This document shows, piece after piece, positions 1 to 8,497 of a DNA stretch of 64,000 nucleotides. Under the pieces are notes generated by a model. It ran no database searches and was not told the DNA's origin. It saw only the letters and a list, made by a program, of their open reading frames with translations. The first letter of the stretch is position 1; every line of letters begins with the position of its first letter. The position numbers and the translations under genes were made by a program. The stretch is from assembly GCF_012926525.1 (NCBI RefSeq), contig NZ_JABBNI010000001.1, positions 124,001 through 188,000 of the forward strand. Direction: 5' to 3'. Source of the DNA: Clostridium muellerianum. GTDB lineage: Bacteria; Bacillota; Clostridia; Clostridiales; Clostridiaceae.

Positions 1-182
1 GACCTAGCTTTATAGAAGCTCTAGGAGGAGAGGATGCAGAAAAAATGTATGAGGAATTTGTGAGACAGTGTAGAGCGGCTATACCAAAGGTTGAAACAGG
101 AAGATTTGGTGCTGATATGCTAGTAACAATAGAAAATGATGGTCCTGTTACTTTAATGATAGATAGCAACAAAACTTTTTAA
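1..182 (+). CDS. dtd: D-aminoacyl-tRNA deacylase, 3' end only
   Basis: The window opens inside this gene; the first whole codon is at base 3 and 59 residues remain. Dtd removes D-amino acids wrongly attached to tRNA in the cytoplasm. The visible C-terminal half carries the family hallmark GRFGADM followed by NDGPVT, the Gly-cisPro and catalytic-pocket region of DTD1 enzymes. It ends with TAA at 180-182. The next gene starts 45 bases downstream on the same strand, so both may share a transcript. The N-terminal half lies outside the window and cannot be judged. Confidence 0.9.
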   Translation, partial: PSFIEALGGEDAEKMYEEFVRQCRAAIPKVETGRFGADMLVTIENDGPVTLMIDSNKTF

Positions 183-227
183 TTAGTTAATAGGTAAATA
201 CTTTTAATTGTTAAGGAGGGTATGTTT

Positions 228-827
228 ATGAAAATGAAGAGAATTCCAGCAGGGGTTTATGCTGCTAACTGCTATATAATAATAGATGAGCAAACAAAAG
301 ATTGTGTTGTAATGGATCCAGGTGGGGATGCAGAAATTTTAATAAAAGCCGTAAAGGAAGAAGATGTTGAAGTTAAATATATATTACTTACTCACGGGCA
401 TGCAGATCATACTGGAGCTGCATTAAGTTTAAAAAAAGAGTTTAATGCTCCTTTATGTATTAGTGCCGAGGATTACGAAATGATAGAAAAGGGTAAGTTT
501 ATGTATGGAGACATTGCCGGAAACGTAGATAAATATATAAAAGAAGGTGATGTTTTCAAAGTAGGAAATATGGATATAAAATGTACTCGTACTCCTGGAC
601 ATACACCAGGAGGTGTTTGTTTTTTAATTGAAGATGCAGTATTTACAGGAGATACATTATTTGCAGGTTCCATAGGAAGAACAGATTTTGAGGGTGGAAA
701 TTTTGATGAAATAATAAAGAGTATTAAAGAAAAACTTATGATATTAAGTGATGAAGTTAAAGTTTTCCCAGGACACGGACCAGAAAGTACTATAGGAAAA
801 GAAAGAGTACACAATCCATTTTTATAG
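228..827 (+). CDS. MBL-fold metallo-hydrolase (glyoxalase II-like)
   Basis: A cytoplasmic metallo-beta-lactamase-fold hydrolase of about 199 residues. It shows the dinuclear metal motif HGHADH near residue 60, the second metal histidine in TPGHTPGG, the bridging Asp in FTGDTLF and the last His in FPGHGP, so the metal site looks complete. Small stand-alone proteins of this type resemble glyoxalase II (hydroxyacylglutathione hydrolase), but the true thioester substrate is unknown in Clostridia. An upstream in-frame ATG exists at 222, but the Shine-Dalgarno AAGGAGG at 213-219 lies only 2 bases from it and 8 from the ATG at 228, so 228 is preferred. It sits between dtd and hemZ. Confidence 0.85.
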   Translation: MKMKRIPAGVYAANCYIIIDEQTKDCVVMDPGGDAEILIKAVKEEDVEVKYILLTHGHADHTGAALSLKKEFNAPLCISAEDYEMIEKGKFMYGDIAGNVDKYIKEGDVFKVGNMDIKCTRTPGHTPGGVCFLIEDAVFTGDTLFAGSIGRTDFEGGNFDEIIKSIKEKLMILSDEVKVFPGHGPESTIGKERVHNPFL

Positions 828-839
828 GTGTTACATGGT

Positions 840-865
840 GGAGAATTTTTTAATTCTCCATTTTT
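840..865 (+). terminator. Rho-independent terminator between MBL hydrolase and hemZ
   Basis: GGAGAATT at 840-847 pairs with AATTCTCC at 852-859 and is followed by ATTTTT. It is a compact intrinsic terminator, so hemZ may have its own promoter or rely on readthrough. Confidence 0.7.
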
Positions 866-885
866 AAAGAGGAGAATATGTAATA

Positions 886-2313
886 ATGAAAATCAAAATA
901 AAATTAAATAACATGAAATATAGATATGATGTATATCATATGATAAGCATGTTTTATAAATTTTCAGATATAGATTTTGTAGAAGATAATTGGGATATTT
1001 CCATAGAAATTTGTGAAGATAGAATTAATATTTCACAAAAGGATGAAATAGAAACATTTCAATTTTCAAATGAAGAATTAGAAAAACAAGAAATTAAAAA
1101 GGCAATTTTTAAGTATTTACATAAAAAGACTGGAAAAGAAATGCCCTGGGGTACATTAATAGGTATAAGACCTAGTAAAATAGCTTTAGAGTTAATAAAC
1201 GAAGGAAAAGATGAGGAGTATATAATTAACTACTTTAGTGAACACTCCCTTGTAAAGCGAAATAAGGCGGAACTTTGCATAAATGTAGCTAAAGTAGAAA
1301 AAAGCTTAGTTAATACAGATAAGAATACAATTAGTGTGTATATAGGTATGCCATTTTGTCCAACAAGATGTTTATATTGCTCATTTACGTCTAATCCTAT
1401 TGACGGATGTAAAAATATAGTGGAACCTTATTTAAAGAGTTTATATTATGAAATAAAAAAAACAGCAGAGTATATAAGAGAAAAGGGACTTAAAATTCAG
1501 TGTGTATATTTTGGAGGGGGTACTCCTACTTCAATTAATGATAACCAATTTGAAAAAATTATGGAACATATATATAATAGTTTTATATGTGAAAATAATA
1601 TAGAGGAATTTACAGTAGAATGTGGAAGACCAGATAGTATAACTTTAAGTAAGTTAAGTACTATGAAAAAGTATAATGTGCATAGAATTAGCATAAATCC
1701 TCAAACAATGAATGATGATACATTGAAACTTATAGGCAGACATCATACTGTGAAGGATGTAATAGAAAAATTTAAAATGGCAAGGGAATTTGGGTTTAAA
1801 CACGTAAATATGGATATCATAGTAGGACTTCCAGGTGAAGAATTAAATCATGTAAAGAAGACTTGTGAAGAAATACTAAAGCTATATCCAGATAGTGTAA
1901 CAGTACATGGAATGTCTGTAAAAAGAGCATCTAAGCTTCATGAAAGCATAATTAATAATATAAAGTTTTCTATACCAGAACAAAGGGAATTGAACTTAAT
2001 GTATGAAGAAACAGTAAAATTAGCTAAAGATCTTAATTTTAAACCGTATTATATGTATAGGCAGAAAAATATGGTTGGTAATATGGAGAACGTTGGATAT
2101 TGTAAAACTTCAAAAGAAGGTAAATATAACATTCAGATTATTGAAGAGGTTCAAACTATTATAGCCTGTGGAGCGGATGCAGCTACTAAAGTAGTATTTT
2201 TAGATGAAAATAGAATAGAAAGACATGCGAATGTTAAGGATGTAAGAGAGTATATAAAAAGAACAGATGAAATGGTAAATAAGAAAATTAAACTTTTAAA
2301 TACAAGATATTAA
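886..2313 (+). CDS. hemZ: Oxygen-independent coproporphyrinogen III oxidase-like radical SAM protein HemZ
   Basis: A 475-residue HemN/HemZ-type radical SAM enzyme, expected to act anaerobically in tetrapyrrole (haem) synthesis. The [4Fe-4S] motif CPTRCLYC is at C158, C162 and C165, followed by the glycine-rich YFGGGTPTS SAM-binding stretch. The ~150-residue N-terminal extension before the motif and the closing HANVKDVREY segment are typical of HemZ rather than HemN or HemW. A GAGGAGA ribosome site precedes the ATG at 886. HemN-like proteins are functionally mixed (HemN, HemW, ChuW), so activity is inferred. In Clostridia this gene is commonly next to dtd/MBL and hisS-aspS, as here. Confidence 0.85.
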   Translation: MKIKIKLNNMKYRYDVYHMISMFYKFSDIDFVEDNWDISIEICEDRINISQKDEIETFQFSNEELEKQEIKKAIFKYLHKKTGKEMPWGTLIGIRPSKIALELINEGKDEEYIINYFSEHSLVKRNKAELCINVAKVEKSLVNTDKNTISVYIGMPFCPTRCLYCSFTSNPIDGCKNIVEPYLKSLYYEIKKTAEYIREKGLKIQCVYFGGGTPTSINDNQFEKIMEHIYNSFICENNIEEFTVECGRPDSITLSKLSTMKKYNVHRISINPQTMNDDTLKLIGRHHTVKDVIEKFKMAREFGFKHVNMDIIVGLPGEELNHVKKTCEEILKLYPDSVTVHGMSVKRASKLHESIINNIKFSIPEQRELNLMYEETVKLAKDLNFKPYYMYRQKNMVGNMENVGYCKTSKEGKYNIQIIEEVQTIIACGADAATKVVFLDENRIERHANVKDVREYIKRTDEMVNKKIKLLNTRY

Positions 2314-2340
2314 TAAGTTGACAATTGGCAATAGACAGTT

Positions 2341-2384
2341 GACAGTTAATGATGTTTTAAACATAAAAAACATCGTTAACTGTC
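2341..2384. repeat. Palindromic intergenic repeat upstream of hisS
   Basis: GACAGTTAATGATGTTTT at 2341-2358 pairs with AAAACATCGTTAACTGTC at 2367-2384 (one mismatch/wobble over 18 bases). The flanks are built of iterated TTGACAATTG / GACAGTTGACAG-like words (2316-2400). This low-complexity palindromic style recurs in Clostridium intergenic DNA. It lacks the T-box consensus, so I do not read it as a tRNA-synthetase leader. Confidence 0.6.
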
Positions 2385-2430
2385 CATTGTCAACTGTGGA
2401 CTGTTCACTGAAATAGAGGGAGGTATTAGC

Positions 2431-3678
2431 ATGAATATACAAGCGCCAAAGGGTACTAAGGATATGTTACCAAAGGATTCTTATAAGTGGCATTACGTTG
2501 AAAATAAGTTTAGAGAGATTTCAGAGCAGTATGGTATAAAAGAAATAAGAACTCCTATGTTTGAGAATACAGATTTATTTACAAGAGGAGTAGGTGAAAC
2601 TACTGATGTTGTCCAAAAAGAAATGTATACATTTGAAGATAAGGGTGGAAGAAGTATTACTTTAAAACCAGAAGGAACAGCACCATCAGTAAGAGCATTT
2701 ATTGAAAGCAGTCTTTATAATGAAGCACAGCCAACAAAGCTTTACTATTTTATTCCTGCTTTCAGATATGAAAATGTTCAAAAAGGCAGATTAAGACAAT
2801 TTCATCAATTTGGAGTAGAAATATTTGGTTCACAAGAAGCCTCAATAGATGCTGAAGGTATAAGTATAGCAATGAGAGCATTAGATGAATTAGGACTTAA
2901 AAATTTAAGTTTAAATATAAATAGTTTAGGATGCCCAGATTGCAGAAAGAAATTTAATGAGGCACTAAAAAACTTTTTAAAAGAAAATTATGATGGACTT
3001 TGTAACACTTGCAAATCAAGATTTGAAAGAAATCCAATGAGAATACTTGATTGTAAAGAGGAAAAGTGCAAAAAGATAACTAAAAATGCACCAACTATAT
3101 TGGATTATATATGTGATGATTGTAAAGATCACTTTGAAGAATTAAAGAAATATCTAGATGCTATTGGAATTAAGTATACTATCGATCCTTATATAGTAAG
3201 AGGATTAGATTATTATACAAAGACTGTTTTTGAAATAATATATAAAGATTTAACAGTTTGTGGTGGCGGAAGATATGATAAACTTATTGAAGAATTAGGT
3301 GGACCTGATATGCCTGCCTTTGGATTTGCTGCAGGACTTGAAAGACTTATTATGACATTAGAATCAGAAGGCATAGAAATACCTAGATCTGACTATATAG
3401 ATTTATATTTAGGTGCTATGGGTGATGATGCTAAAATAGAAGCTTTTAAAATAGTAAATAATTTAAGGGCAAAAGGATTGAAGTGTGATTGTGATCATAT
3501 GAACAGAAGTGTTAAAGCTTCCATGAAGTATGCAAATAAAATGGGAGTTAGATTTACAGCCATACTTGGAGAAAATGAACTTCAATCGGGTAAGGTAAAG
3601 CTTAAGAGAATGGAAGATGGAGAACAATTTGAAATTAATCTAAATAATTTACAAAGCATTGTTGATTTAGTGAAATAG
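2431..3678 (+). CDS. hisS: Histidyl-tRNA synthetase
   Basis: A 415-residue class II aminoacyl-tRNA synthetase that charges tRNA-His in the cytoplasm. Motif 2 is seen around [18 protein letters not shown], the histidine-specific motif as [12 protein letters not shown], and motif 3 as [11 protein letters not shown] cysteine-rich insertion ([21 protein letters not shown]) sits between motif 2 and the histidine loop, as in many Firmicute HisRS. GAGGGAGG lies about 8 bases before the ATG. aspS follows on the same strand; this hisS-aspS pairing is common in Firmicutes. Confidence 0.97.
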   Translation: MNIQAPKGTKDMLPKDSYKWHYVENKFREISEQYGIKEIRTPMFENTDLFTRGVGETTDVVQKEMYTFEDKGGRSITLKPEGTAPSVRAFIESSLYNEAQPTKLYYFIPAFRYENVQKGRLRQFHQFGVEIFGSQEASIDAEGISIAMRALDELGLKNLSLNINSLGCPDCRKKFNEALKNFLKENYDGLCNTCKSRFERNPMRILDCKEEKCKKITKNAPTILDYICDDCKDHFEELKKYLDAIGIKYTIDPYIVRGLDYYTKTVFEIIYKDLTVCGGGRYDKLIEELGGPDMPAFGFAAGLERLIMTLESEGIEIPRSDYIDLYLGAMGDDAKIEAFKIVNNLRAKGLKCDCDHMNRSVKASMKYANKMGVRFTAILGENELQSGKVKLKRMEDGEQFEINLNNLQSIVDLVK

Positions 3679-3754
3679 GTTAATTTTTTAATTTAATAAA
3701 AAAATATTCATTGATATTTGCAAAAATATGAAGAAGTTTGCTGGAGGAGAAAAA

Positions 3755-5527
3755 ATGGGAGAAGCATTAAACGGACTTAAAAGAACCATTATGTGTGGAG
3801 AATTAAGAGAAACTCATGTAGGTAATAAGTATACTGTTATGGGATGGGTTCAAAGAAGAAGAAACTTAGGAGGCCTTGAATTTGTTGATTTAAGGGATAG
3901 AACAGGAATACTCCAAGTAGTTTTTGGAGAAGAAATAAATAAAGATGCTTTTGAAAAAGCAAATACTGTTAGATCAGAGTATTGTATAGCTGTAACAGGA
4001 ACTTTAGTTAAAAGAGAAGCTGCAAATAAAGACATTCCTACAGGCATGGTTGAATTAAAAGGAGAAAGTATTAAGATTCTATCAGAATCAGAAACACCAC
4101 CTATATACATAAAGGAAAACTTAGATGCAGCTGAAAATATAAGATTAAAATATAGATATCTTGATCTTAGAAGACCTGATATGCAAAAAATATTCATGAT
4201 AAGACACAAAACAGCTAAAGTAGTTAGAGACTTCTTAGATCAAAATGGATTTCTTGAAATGGAAACACCAATATTAGGAAAAAGTACACCAGAAGGAGCT
4301 AGAGATTATCTTGTTCCAAGTAGAAATTATGAAGGTAAATTTTATGCATTGCCTCAATCACCACAACTTTTTAAACAACTTTTAATGATTTCAGGTTATG
4401 ATAGATACTTCCAAATAGCAAAATGTTTTAGAGATGAAGATTTAAGAGCAAATAGACAGCCAGAATTTACTCAGATAGATATGGAACTATCTTTTGTAGA
4501 AGAAGACGATGTTATGGAACTAAATGAAAGATTAGTCCAAAAGGTATTTAAGGAAGTTGCAGGAGTTGATGTTAAGCTTCCAATAGAAAGAATGCCTTAT
4601 AAAGTAGCTATGGAGAAATACGGAAGTGACAAACCAGATTTAAGATTTGGTATGGAAATAAATGATATAAGCGAAATTGTAAAGGATGTGGACTTTAAAG
4701 TATTCCAGGATGCACTAGCAAATGGTGGATCAGTAAGAGCTATAAAAGCTGGAAATTGTGCTACTATGGGAAGAAAACAAATTGATAAGTTAGTTGAATT
4801 TGTAAAAACTTATGGTGCTAAAGGATTAGTTTGGATAGCATATAAAGAAGATGGAATAAAATCTTCTGTAGCTAAATTTATGAATGAAGAACAGACTAAA
4901 GCTGTACTTGATAAAATTAATGCTGAAGTTGGGGATTTAGTACTTATAGCAGCTGATAAGAACAGTGTTGTGTTCCAAAGCTTAGGAGCTTTAAGACTTC
5001 ATATGGCAAAGGAAACAGGAATACTAGAAAATAATAATGAGTATAGATTTGTTTGGGTAACTGAGTTCCCATTATTCTCATACAATGAAGAAGAACAAAG
5101 ATTCCAAGCAGAGCATCATCCATTTACATCACCTATGGATGAAGATATTCAATATTTAGAAAGCGATCCAGGCAGAGTTAGAGCTAAGGCTTATGACATT
5201 GTATTAAACGGAGAAGAATTAGGTGGAGGAAGTATAAGAATACATGATATAAAACTACAAGAAAGAATGCTCAAAATTTTAGGATTTACTGAAGAGCGTG
5301 CCTGGGATAGTTTTGGATTCCTACTTGAAGCATTTAAATTTGGAGCACCACCACACGGAGGACTTGCATACGGATTTGATAGAATGATTATGTTCCTTGC
5401 AGGTACAGAAAATATAAAGGATGTAATTACATTCCCTAAAAATCAAAATGCATTCTGTCCTTTGACAGAGGCTCCAAATGTAGTTGATGAAACACAGTTG
5501 AATGAACTTGGTATAAGTATAAAATAA
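3755..5527 (+). CDS. aspS: Aspartyl-tRNA synthetase
   Basis: A class II synthetase of 590 residues for charging tRNA-Asp. It has the N-terminal OB-fold anticodon domain (GWVQRRRNLGGLEFVDLRD), motif 1-2 region (LDLRRPDMQ, FRDEDLRANRQPEFTQID), the bacterial-type GAD insertion and motif 3 (GLAYGFDRM). An in-frame ATG at 3728 would add nine residues, but the GGAGGAGA site at 3743-3750 falls inside that extension and fits the ATG at 3755, giving the usual bacterial length. Whether it is the discriminating or non-discriminating form cannot be told here. Confidence 0.96.
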   Translation: MGEALNGLKRTIMCGELRETHVGNKYTVMGWVQRRRNLGGLEFVDLRDRTGILQVVFGEEINKDAFEKANTVRSEYCIAVTGTLVKREAANKDIPTGMVELKGESIKILSESETPPIYIKENLDAAENIRLKYRYLDLRRPDMQKIFMIRHKTAKVVRDFLDQNGFLEMETPILGKSTPEGARDYLVPSRNYEGKFYALPQSPQLFKQLLMISGYDRYFQIAKCFRDEDLRANRQPEFTQIDMELSFVEEDDVMELNERLVQKVFKEVAGVDVKLPIERMPYKVAMEKYGSDKPDLRFGMEINDISEIVKDVDFKVFQDALANGGSVRAIKAGNCATMGRKQIDKLVEFVKTYGAKGLVWIAYKEDGIKSSVAKFMNEEQTKAVLDKINAEVGDLVLIAADKNSVVFQSLGALRLHMAKETGILENNNEYRFVWVTEFPLFSYNEEEQRFQAEHHPFTSPMDEDIQYLESDPGRVRAKAYDIVLNGEELGGGSIRIHDIKLQERMLKILGFTEERAWDSFGFLLEAFKFGAPPHGGLAYGFDRMIMFLAGTENIKDVITFPKNQNAFCPLTEAPNVVDETQLNELGISIK

Positions 5528-5602
5528 TAAATCTTAATAAACGTAATTTAATTTAAAATGAATGCATACTAAATTGCTATAAGTGTAATTTAGAATAGTA
5601 AA

Positions 5603-5702
5603 AAGTGGGGATGTTACACTAAGAAAACATTACAATATATTGCATTTGTCATTTATTTGCAAAGCAATATATAAAATTCTTAATGTAGTATCCCCATTTT
5701 TT
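5603..5702. terminator. Long palindrome between convergent genes, probable bidirectional terminator
   Basis: An imperfect long hairpin: TGGGGATGTTACACTAAGAA at 5606-5625 pairs with TTCTTAATGTAGTATCCCCA at 5678-5697, enclosing a second arm pair ATATATTGC / GCAATATAT. It has A/T runs on both outer sides, suiting termination of aspS (+) and of the minus-strand gene at 5732-6391. The size (about 100 bases) also fits a small palindromic repeat element. Confidence 0.55.
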
Positions 5703-5731
5703 ATATAAAAGTGCAACATTACAATTGTAGT

Positions 5732-6391
5732 TTATAATTTGCTTTTTAAAAAGCATAAAGATTCTTTTATTTCTTCACGGGGAAGATTACTTTCAATTAA
5801 GTCTTTATCATCTTTAACAAGAAGAGCCTCATAAAAGTTGATGCCTTTTTCTATGATATTTTTGTCTGAATTATCATGTTCTAGCATATCGTATAATATA
5901 TCTTCAGCTTTATCATATCTATTTGTTTTAACATAATAATCCATAACTTTATTTTGTAAGGAAAGAGATATTTTATATTCCTGTACTTTTTCTATGATAG
6001 GTTGTATATCAGAAAAGTAATTTTGTAAGTCACAATTATTATCTTTATTTACATAAGCTTCTAGAAATAAGTTCAAAGATTTTAAATTCATATAAAAAGC
6101 GTCATCTAAATTATTTTCATCTTCAAAAATAAGAGCTTCTTCTTCTAAAAGTTTTGCCATCATGATACATTTATCTGCATTTATGGTACCATCTGTTTTT
6201 ATCATATCTAATAAGTTTTCATCAGAGAAAGAATTGAAAAATTTCAAACTAAGTCTAAATATTTCTTTAAAAGCATCATCAATTGCATTTAGGGCCTCTT
6301 TATTTTTACCTTCTTTTTTGTACTCTAATATTTTATCCATAAATTCCTTGAATTTTGCTACTAATTCTGATGTTAAGTTTCTTTTTAACAT
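5732..6391 (-). CDS. DUF6483-like helical-repeat protein
   Basis: A 219-residue, almost all-helical protein of unknown role. The sequence resembles the Firmicute DUF6483 family: an N-terminal LVAKFKEFMDKILEYKKEGK segment, EALNAIDDAFKEIF, then FNSFSDENLLDMI and a TPR-like second half (YDKAEDILYDMLE). Family assignment is from memory of its pattern. A longer frame reaches 6460, but AAAGGAG stands just before the ATG whose last base is 6391, so the 23-residue extension is rejected. It is the only minus-strand gene in this part and ends against aspS across a shared palindrome. Confidence 0.65.
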   Translation of the reverse strand: MLKRNLTSELVAKFKEFMDKILEYKKEGKNKEALNAIDDAFKEIFRLSLKFFNSFSDENLLDMIKTDGTINADKCIMMAKLLEEEALIFEDENNLDDAFYMNLKSLNLFLEAYVNKDNNCDLQNYFSDIQPIIEKVQEYKISLSLQNKVMDYYVKTNRYDKAEDILYDMLEHDNSDKNIIEKGINFYEALLVKDDKDLIESNLPREEIKESLCFLKSKL

Positions 6392-6670
6392 TTTAATTTC
6401 TCCTTTATATATTGTAATTATACCGAAACAATTAAAGAATACTTTAATTATTTTATCCACAGTATGATATGTTAATTGTAGTTCCTTAAAGGAAGCATTT
6501 TTTAAACGGTAGAGGTTATGAATAGATATATTATATCAAAAATATAAATTTAATGCTAACACTGTAAATGAAGTACATATGTTATTTTCTTTCAGATGTC
6601 TTATAAAGATTTTACTTAGCATAAAAACTATGTGCAAGGAAAAACTATTTTATAGAAAGGAGAGATTTTA

Positions 6671-6799
6671 ATGGACAATAAGATGAAAACTACTAACAAT
6701 AATAAAAAAGAAGATAATAAGTTTAAGAAAAAAAATATAAAGCACAGTCCTAAAGATGAAAGTTCAAGAGCTAAATTTGGATTAGATGAAAACTTATAA
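6671..6799 (+). CDS. Small basic hydrophilic protein (42 aa), function unknown
   Basis: A 42-residue frame begins with ATG at 6671 after AAAGGAGAG and ends TAA at 6799. It is very rich in Lys, Asn and Asp, has no hydrophobic segment, and ends in SSRAKFGLDENL. It is first of a run of seven to eight tiny genes that includes sspH, so a spore-core or sporulation-linked role is plausible but inferred only from company. It is not recognised as a known family. The strong ribosome site and the tight spacing to the next frame (27 bases) support translation. Confidence 0.5.
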   Translation: MDNKMKTTNNNKKEDNKFKKKNIKHSPKDESSRAKFGLDENL

Positions 6800-6825
6800 A
6801 AAAATAGAAAGGAAGGAGAATACAT

Positions 6826-6960
6826 ATGGAAAATAAAAATAATCCGCCTAAAAAGTGGTCTAAGGATCCTAATAGTGCAAAATATCATTCAAGAAGTGCT
6901 GAATTTAAAGCAAACGAAAAATCTAATAAAAATGGTAAGGAGAGATTTAGCAAAGATTAA
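6826..6960 (+). CDS. Small hydrophilic protein (44 aa), function unknown
   Basis: A 44-residue frame from ATG 6826 to TAA 6960, preceded by GGAAGGAG. It is Lys/Asn/Ser rich, without membrane segment, containing PPKKWSKDPNSAKYHSRSAE and closing with GKERFSKD. Its composition matches its upstream neighbour, suggesting both are disordered small proteins of the same kind. The stop is 15 bases before the next start, which again has an AAGGAGG site, so the three genes look like one small operon. No known family was recognised. Confidence 0.5.
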   Translation: MENKNNPPKKWSKDPNSAKYHSRSAEFKANEKSNKNGKERFSKD

Positions 6961-6975
6961 GGAGGTAAGTTTAAT

Positions 6976-7170
6976 ATGAATTTGGATGTTAGAGATATTA
7001 TAAAGAAAAGACTTTTAGATGCACAGGAAAGTGTAAGAGATTATCAAATGTTTTCACACAGAGTAGATGATCCTGAAGTTACATCAACTTTTAAAGAATT
7101 TGCAGAAGAGTCAGCTATGCAGGCTAGAAAGCTTCAACAACTTTTATCAAAATATGAAGATATAAAATAA
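6976..7170 (+). CDS. Small two-helix, ferritin-like protein (64 aa)
   Basis: A 64-residue protein with AAGGAGG seven to eight bases before the ATG. The pattern DYQMFSHRVDDPEVTSTFKE followed by FAEESAMQARKLQQLL reads as two amphipathic helices like half of a rubrerythrin/ferritin four-helix bundle (helix, short DP turn, helix with AEE and a position normally held by His). The full set of iron ligands (ExxH twice) is absent, so metal binding is doubtful. It may dimerise to complete a bundle. It follows two tiny hydrophilic genes with 15-base spacing. Confidence 0.6.
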   Translation: MNLDVRDIIKKRLLDAQESVRDYQMFSHRVDDPEVTSTFKEFAEESAMQARKLQQLLSKYEDIK

Positions 7171-7289
7171 GTAGGATTATAACTCATTTTTTATCCTAAA
7201 TCTTCGCAATTAAACAATTGATATTTTATTACTTATATCATATTATATATTATGAGAATTCAATATAATTTTGAGGTAGGTATACAATC

Positions 7290-7499
7290 ATGAAAGTTAC
7301 TATTATTTGTTTTGTAGGAGATTATGCTATATGTAAAAATCAGGATGGATATATTTTTAATGTTTTAAAAGAAAAGGTTGATGATTTTAACATCGGGGAC
7401 ATAATAGATATGACTGAAGATGGAGAAATAGTGGAAAAAGAAGAGGAAGAAGAAAAGTACTATGTATGTGATGACGTAGTTATATTTTATAATGATTAA
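7290..7499 (+). CDS. Small acidic protein (69 aa), DUF3006-like
   Basis: A 69-residue acidic protein. The first half, with GDYAICKNQDGYIFNV and then GDIIDMTEDG, resembles the small beta-barrel pattern of DUF3006 proteins (a short domain opening with a GDYAV-type strand), while the C-terminus carries a glutamate run (EKEEEEEK) and an unusual YYVCDDVVIFYND tail. Function is unknown. GAGGTAGG lies about 7 bases before ATG. It is followed by a strong terminator, so it ends its own transcript. Confidence 0.5.
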   Translation: MKVTIICFVGDYAICKNQDGYIFNVLKEKVDDFNIGDIIDMTEDGEIVEKEEEEEKYYVCDDVVIFYND

Positions 7500-7515
7500 T
7501 TTAAATAATTCAATG

Positions 7516-7548
7516 TAAGCAGCTGACATATAGGCTGCTTATTTTTTT
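7516..7548 (+). terminator. Rho-independent terminator
   Basis: TAAGCAGC at 7516-7523 pairs with GCTGCTTA at 7534-7541, followed by a run of seven T. It closes the transcript of the gene at 7290-7499. Confidence 0.85.
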
Positions 7549-7620
7549 AGTATAAATTTTTATGAGCTACTTAAAATATATATGTAAATACGTACAATTA
7601 TATAAAAAGTGGAGGTAGTT

Positions 7621-7821
7621 ATGGAAATTGAAAAGTTAAAAGAATTAATAGATTCACCAGCAAATGTAGAAGTATTATATAGAAGTCATCCTGTGTGGAT
7701 AGATGCAATAGATACAGGAGCACAACTGGCTAAAATAAAAATACTAGAGACAAAGGAAAAAAAATATGTCCCTATAGAAGATTTGATAGATACAGGGAAA
7801 GTTATTAATATAAAAAGATAA
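7621..7821 (+). CDS. sspH: H-type small acid-soluble spore protein
   Basis: A 66-residue SASP of the H type, a minor spore-core protein. It matches the family pattern: an N-terminal helix (EIEKLKELIDSPANVEVLY), a W-I central segment (HPVWIDAIDTGAQLAKI) and the closing VPIEDL stretch. The role of SspH is not settled; it is loaded into the forespore, not one of the main DNA-binding alpha/beta SASPs. An in-frame GTG at 7609 overlaps the GGAGG site (7611-7615), so the ATG at 7621 is the start. It is followed closely by two further tiny genes, suggesting shared forespore expression. Confidence 0.85.
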   Translation: MEIEKLKELIDSPANVEVLYRSHPVWIDAIDTGAQLAKIKILETKEKKYVPIEDLIDTGKVINIKR

Positions 7822-7833
7822 GGGGGACTCATT

Positions 7834-7992
7834 ATGACAAGATCTAGAAATAAAGGAATACATGAGAAGTCTATGGAACAAGCAAAGGATTTATTAGATA
7901 AAGGCATAGGAATGACAGAAATAAAAAATAGAACACAACTTAGTGAAGAAGATGTTATGAAGGCAAAGGATAAAATGCAAGGAAAAAGATAG
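7834..7992 (+). CDS. Small helical protein (52 aa), possible mini-HTH
   Basis: A 52-residue frame from ATG 7834 to TAG 7992, preceded by AGGGGGA and 12 bases after sspH. The core AKDLLDKGIGMTEIKNRT followed by LSEEDVMKAKDKM has the rhythm of a short helix-turn-helix. The next gene (8008-8151) encodes a protein that lines up with it (AK...KGI...EI...T.L...D), so the two look like diverged tandem copies. No function is known; co-location with sspH suggests a sporulation link. Confidence 0.55.
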   Translation: MTRSRNKGIHEKSMEQAKDLLDKGIGMTEIKNRTQLSEEDVMKAKDKMQGKR

Positions 7993-8007
7993 GAAGGAGA
8001 TAAATCT

Positions 8008-8151
8008 ATGAGAGGTGAACTTCAACATGCTAAGGAAAGAGCAAAACAGATGATGATAAAAGGAATAGATTGGGACGAAATAAGACTTGAAACTAGACTT
8101 AGACAAAAGGATTTAAAAAGAATACAGAAGGATATAACCAATAAATTTTAA
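8008..8151 (+). CDS. Small helical protein (47 aa), paralogue of the preceding gene
   Basis: A 47-residue frame from ATG 8008 to TAA 8151 with GGAAGGAG just upstream and only 15 bases after the previous stop. The segment AKQMMIKGIDWDEIRLETRL aligns with the KGI...EI...T.L core of the gene at 7834-7992. It is basic, helical and has no membrane segment. It may bind nucleic acid, but that rests only on charge and the HTH-like pattern. Confidence 0.55.
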   Translation: MRGELQHAKERAKQMMIKGIDWDEIRLETRLRQKDLKRIQKDITNKF

Positions 8152-8194
8152 ATAATATCTACTATATAAAAATAAAAGGATAAGGTGAATTTAA

Positions 8195-8329
8195 ATGAGC
8201 ATAAAAGAAAAGTTAACAAATAAACAAACATCAGCCTTAGGTATTAAGAGAGAAGATAATGGTGAAAATTTATATGAGGAAAAGAGAAGAAAAAGTCAAA
8301 AAAAAAATGATAATGTAAAACCACATTAA
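8195..8329 (+). CDS. Small basic protein (44 aa), function unknown
   Basis: A 44-residue frame from ATG 8195 to TAA 8329, preceded by AAAGGATAAGG. It is highly charged (EEKRRKSQKKND) and hydrophilic, and is followed after about 10 bases by a strong terminator, which closes the sspH-containing transcript. It is not recognised as a known family. It could be another spore-core small protein judging by composition and neighbours. Confidence 0.45.
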   Translation: MSIKEKLTNKQTSALGIKREDNGENLYEEKRRKSQKKNDNVKPH

Positions 8330-8339
8330 ATATTTAGGT

Positions 8340-8369
8340 AAAGGCGGGGTACCGCCTTTATTTTTTTAT
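8340..8369 (+). terminator. Rho-independent terminator after the small-gene cluster
   Basis: AAAGGCGG at 8340-8347 pairs with CCGCCTTT at 8352-8359 around a four-base loop, with a run of T to about 8367. It is one of the most GC-rich stems in the window. Confidence 0.9.
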
Positions 8370-8497
8370 TGATAATAGGATTAACTTCTATTATTATATT
8401 AAATAGGAAATCAAATTTCTATAATATTATTTAAAGTAAATTATGTAAAAATAGTTAAGGATTTAATTAGTCAAATAGAAAAAAGTGAGGGAATTAA

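Noticed and set aside
473-814. Antisense frames over well-defined genes across the window
   Set aside because: They mirror the codon structure of the true genes on the other strand, lack ribosome sites and show hydrophobic, low-information sequence.
2313-2430. Possible T-box leader before hisS
   Set aside because: There is a hairpin, but no T-box consensus, specifier loop or T-tract terminator pair was found; the sequence is a low-complexity palindromic repeat.
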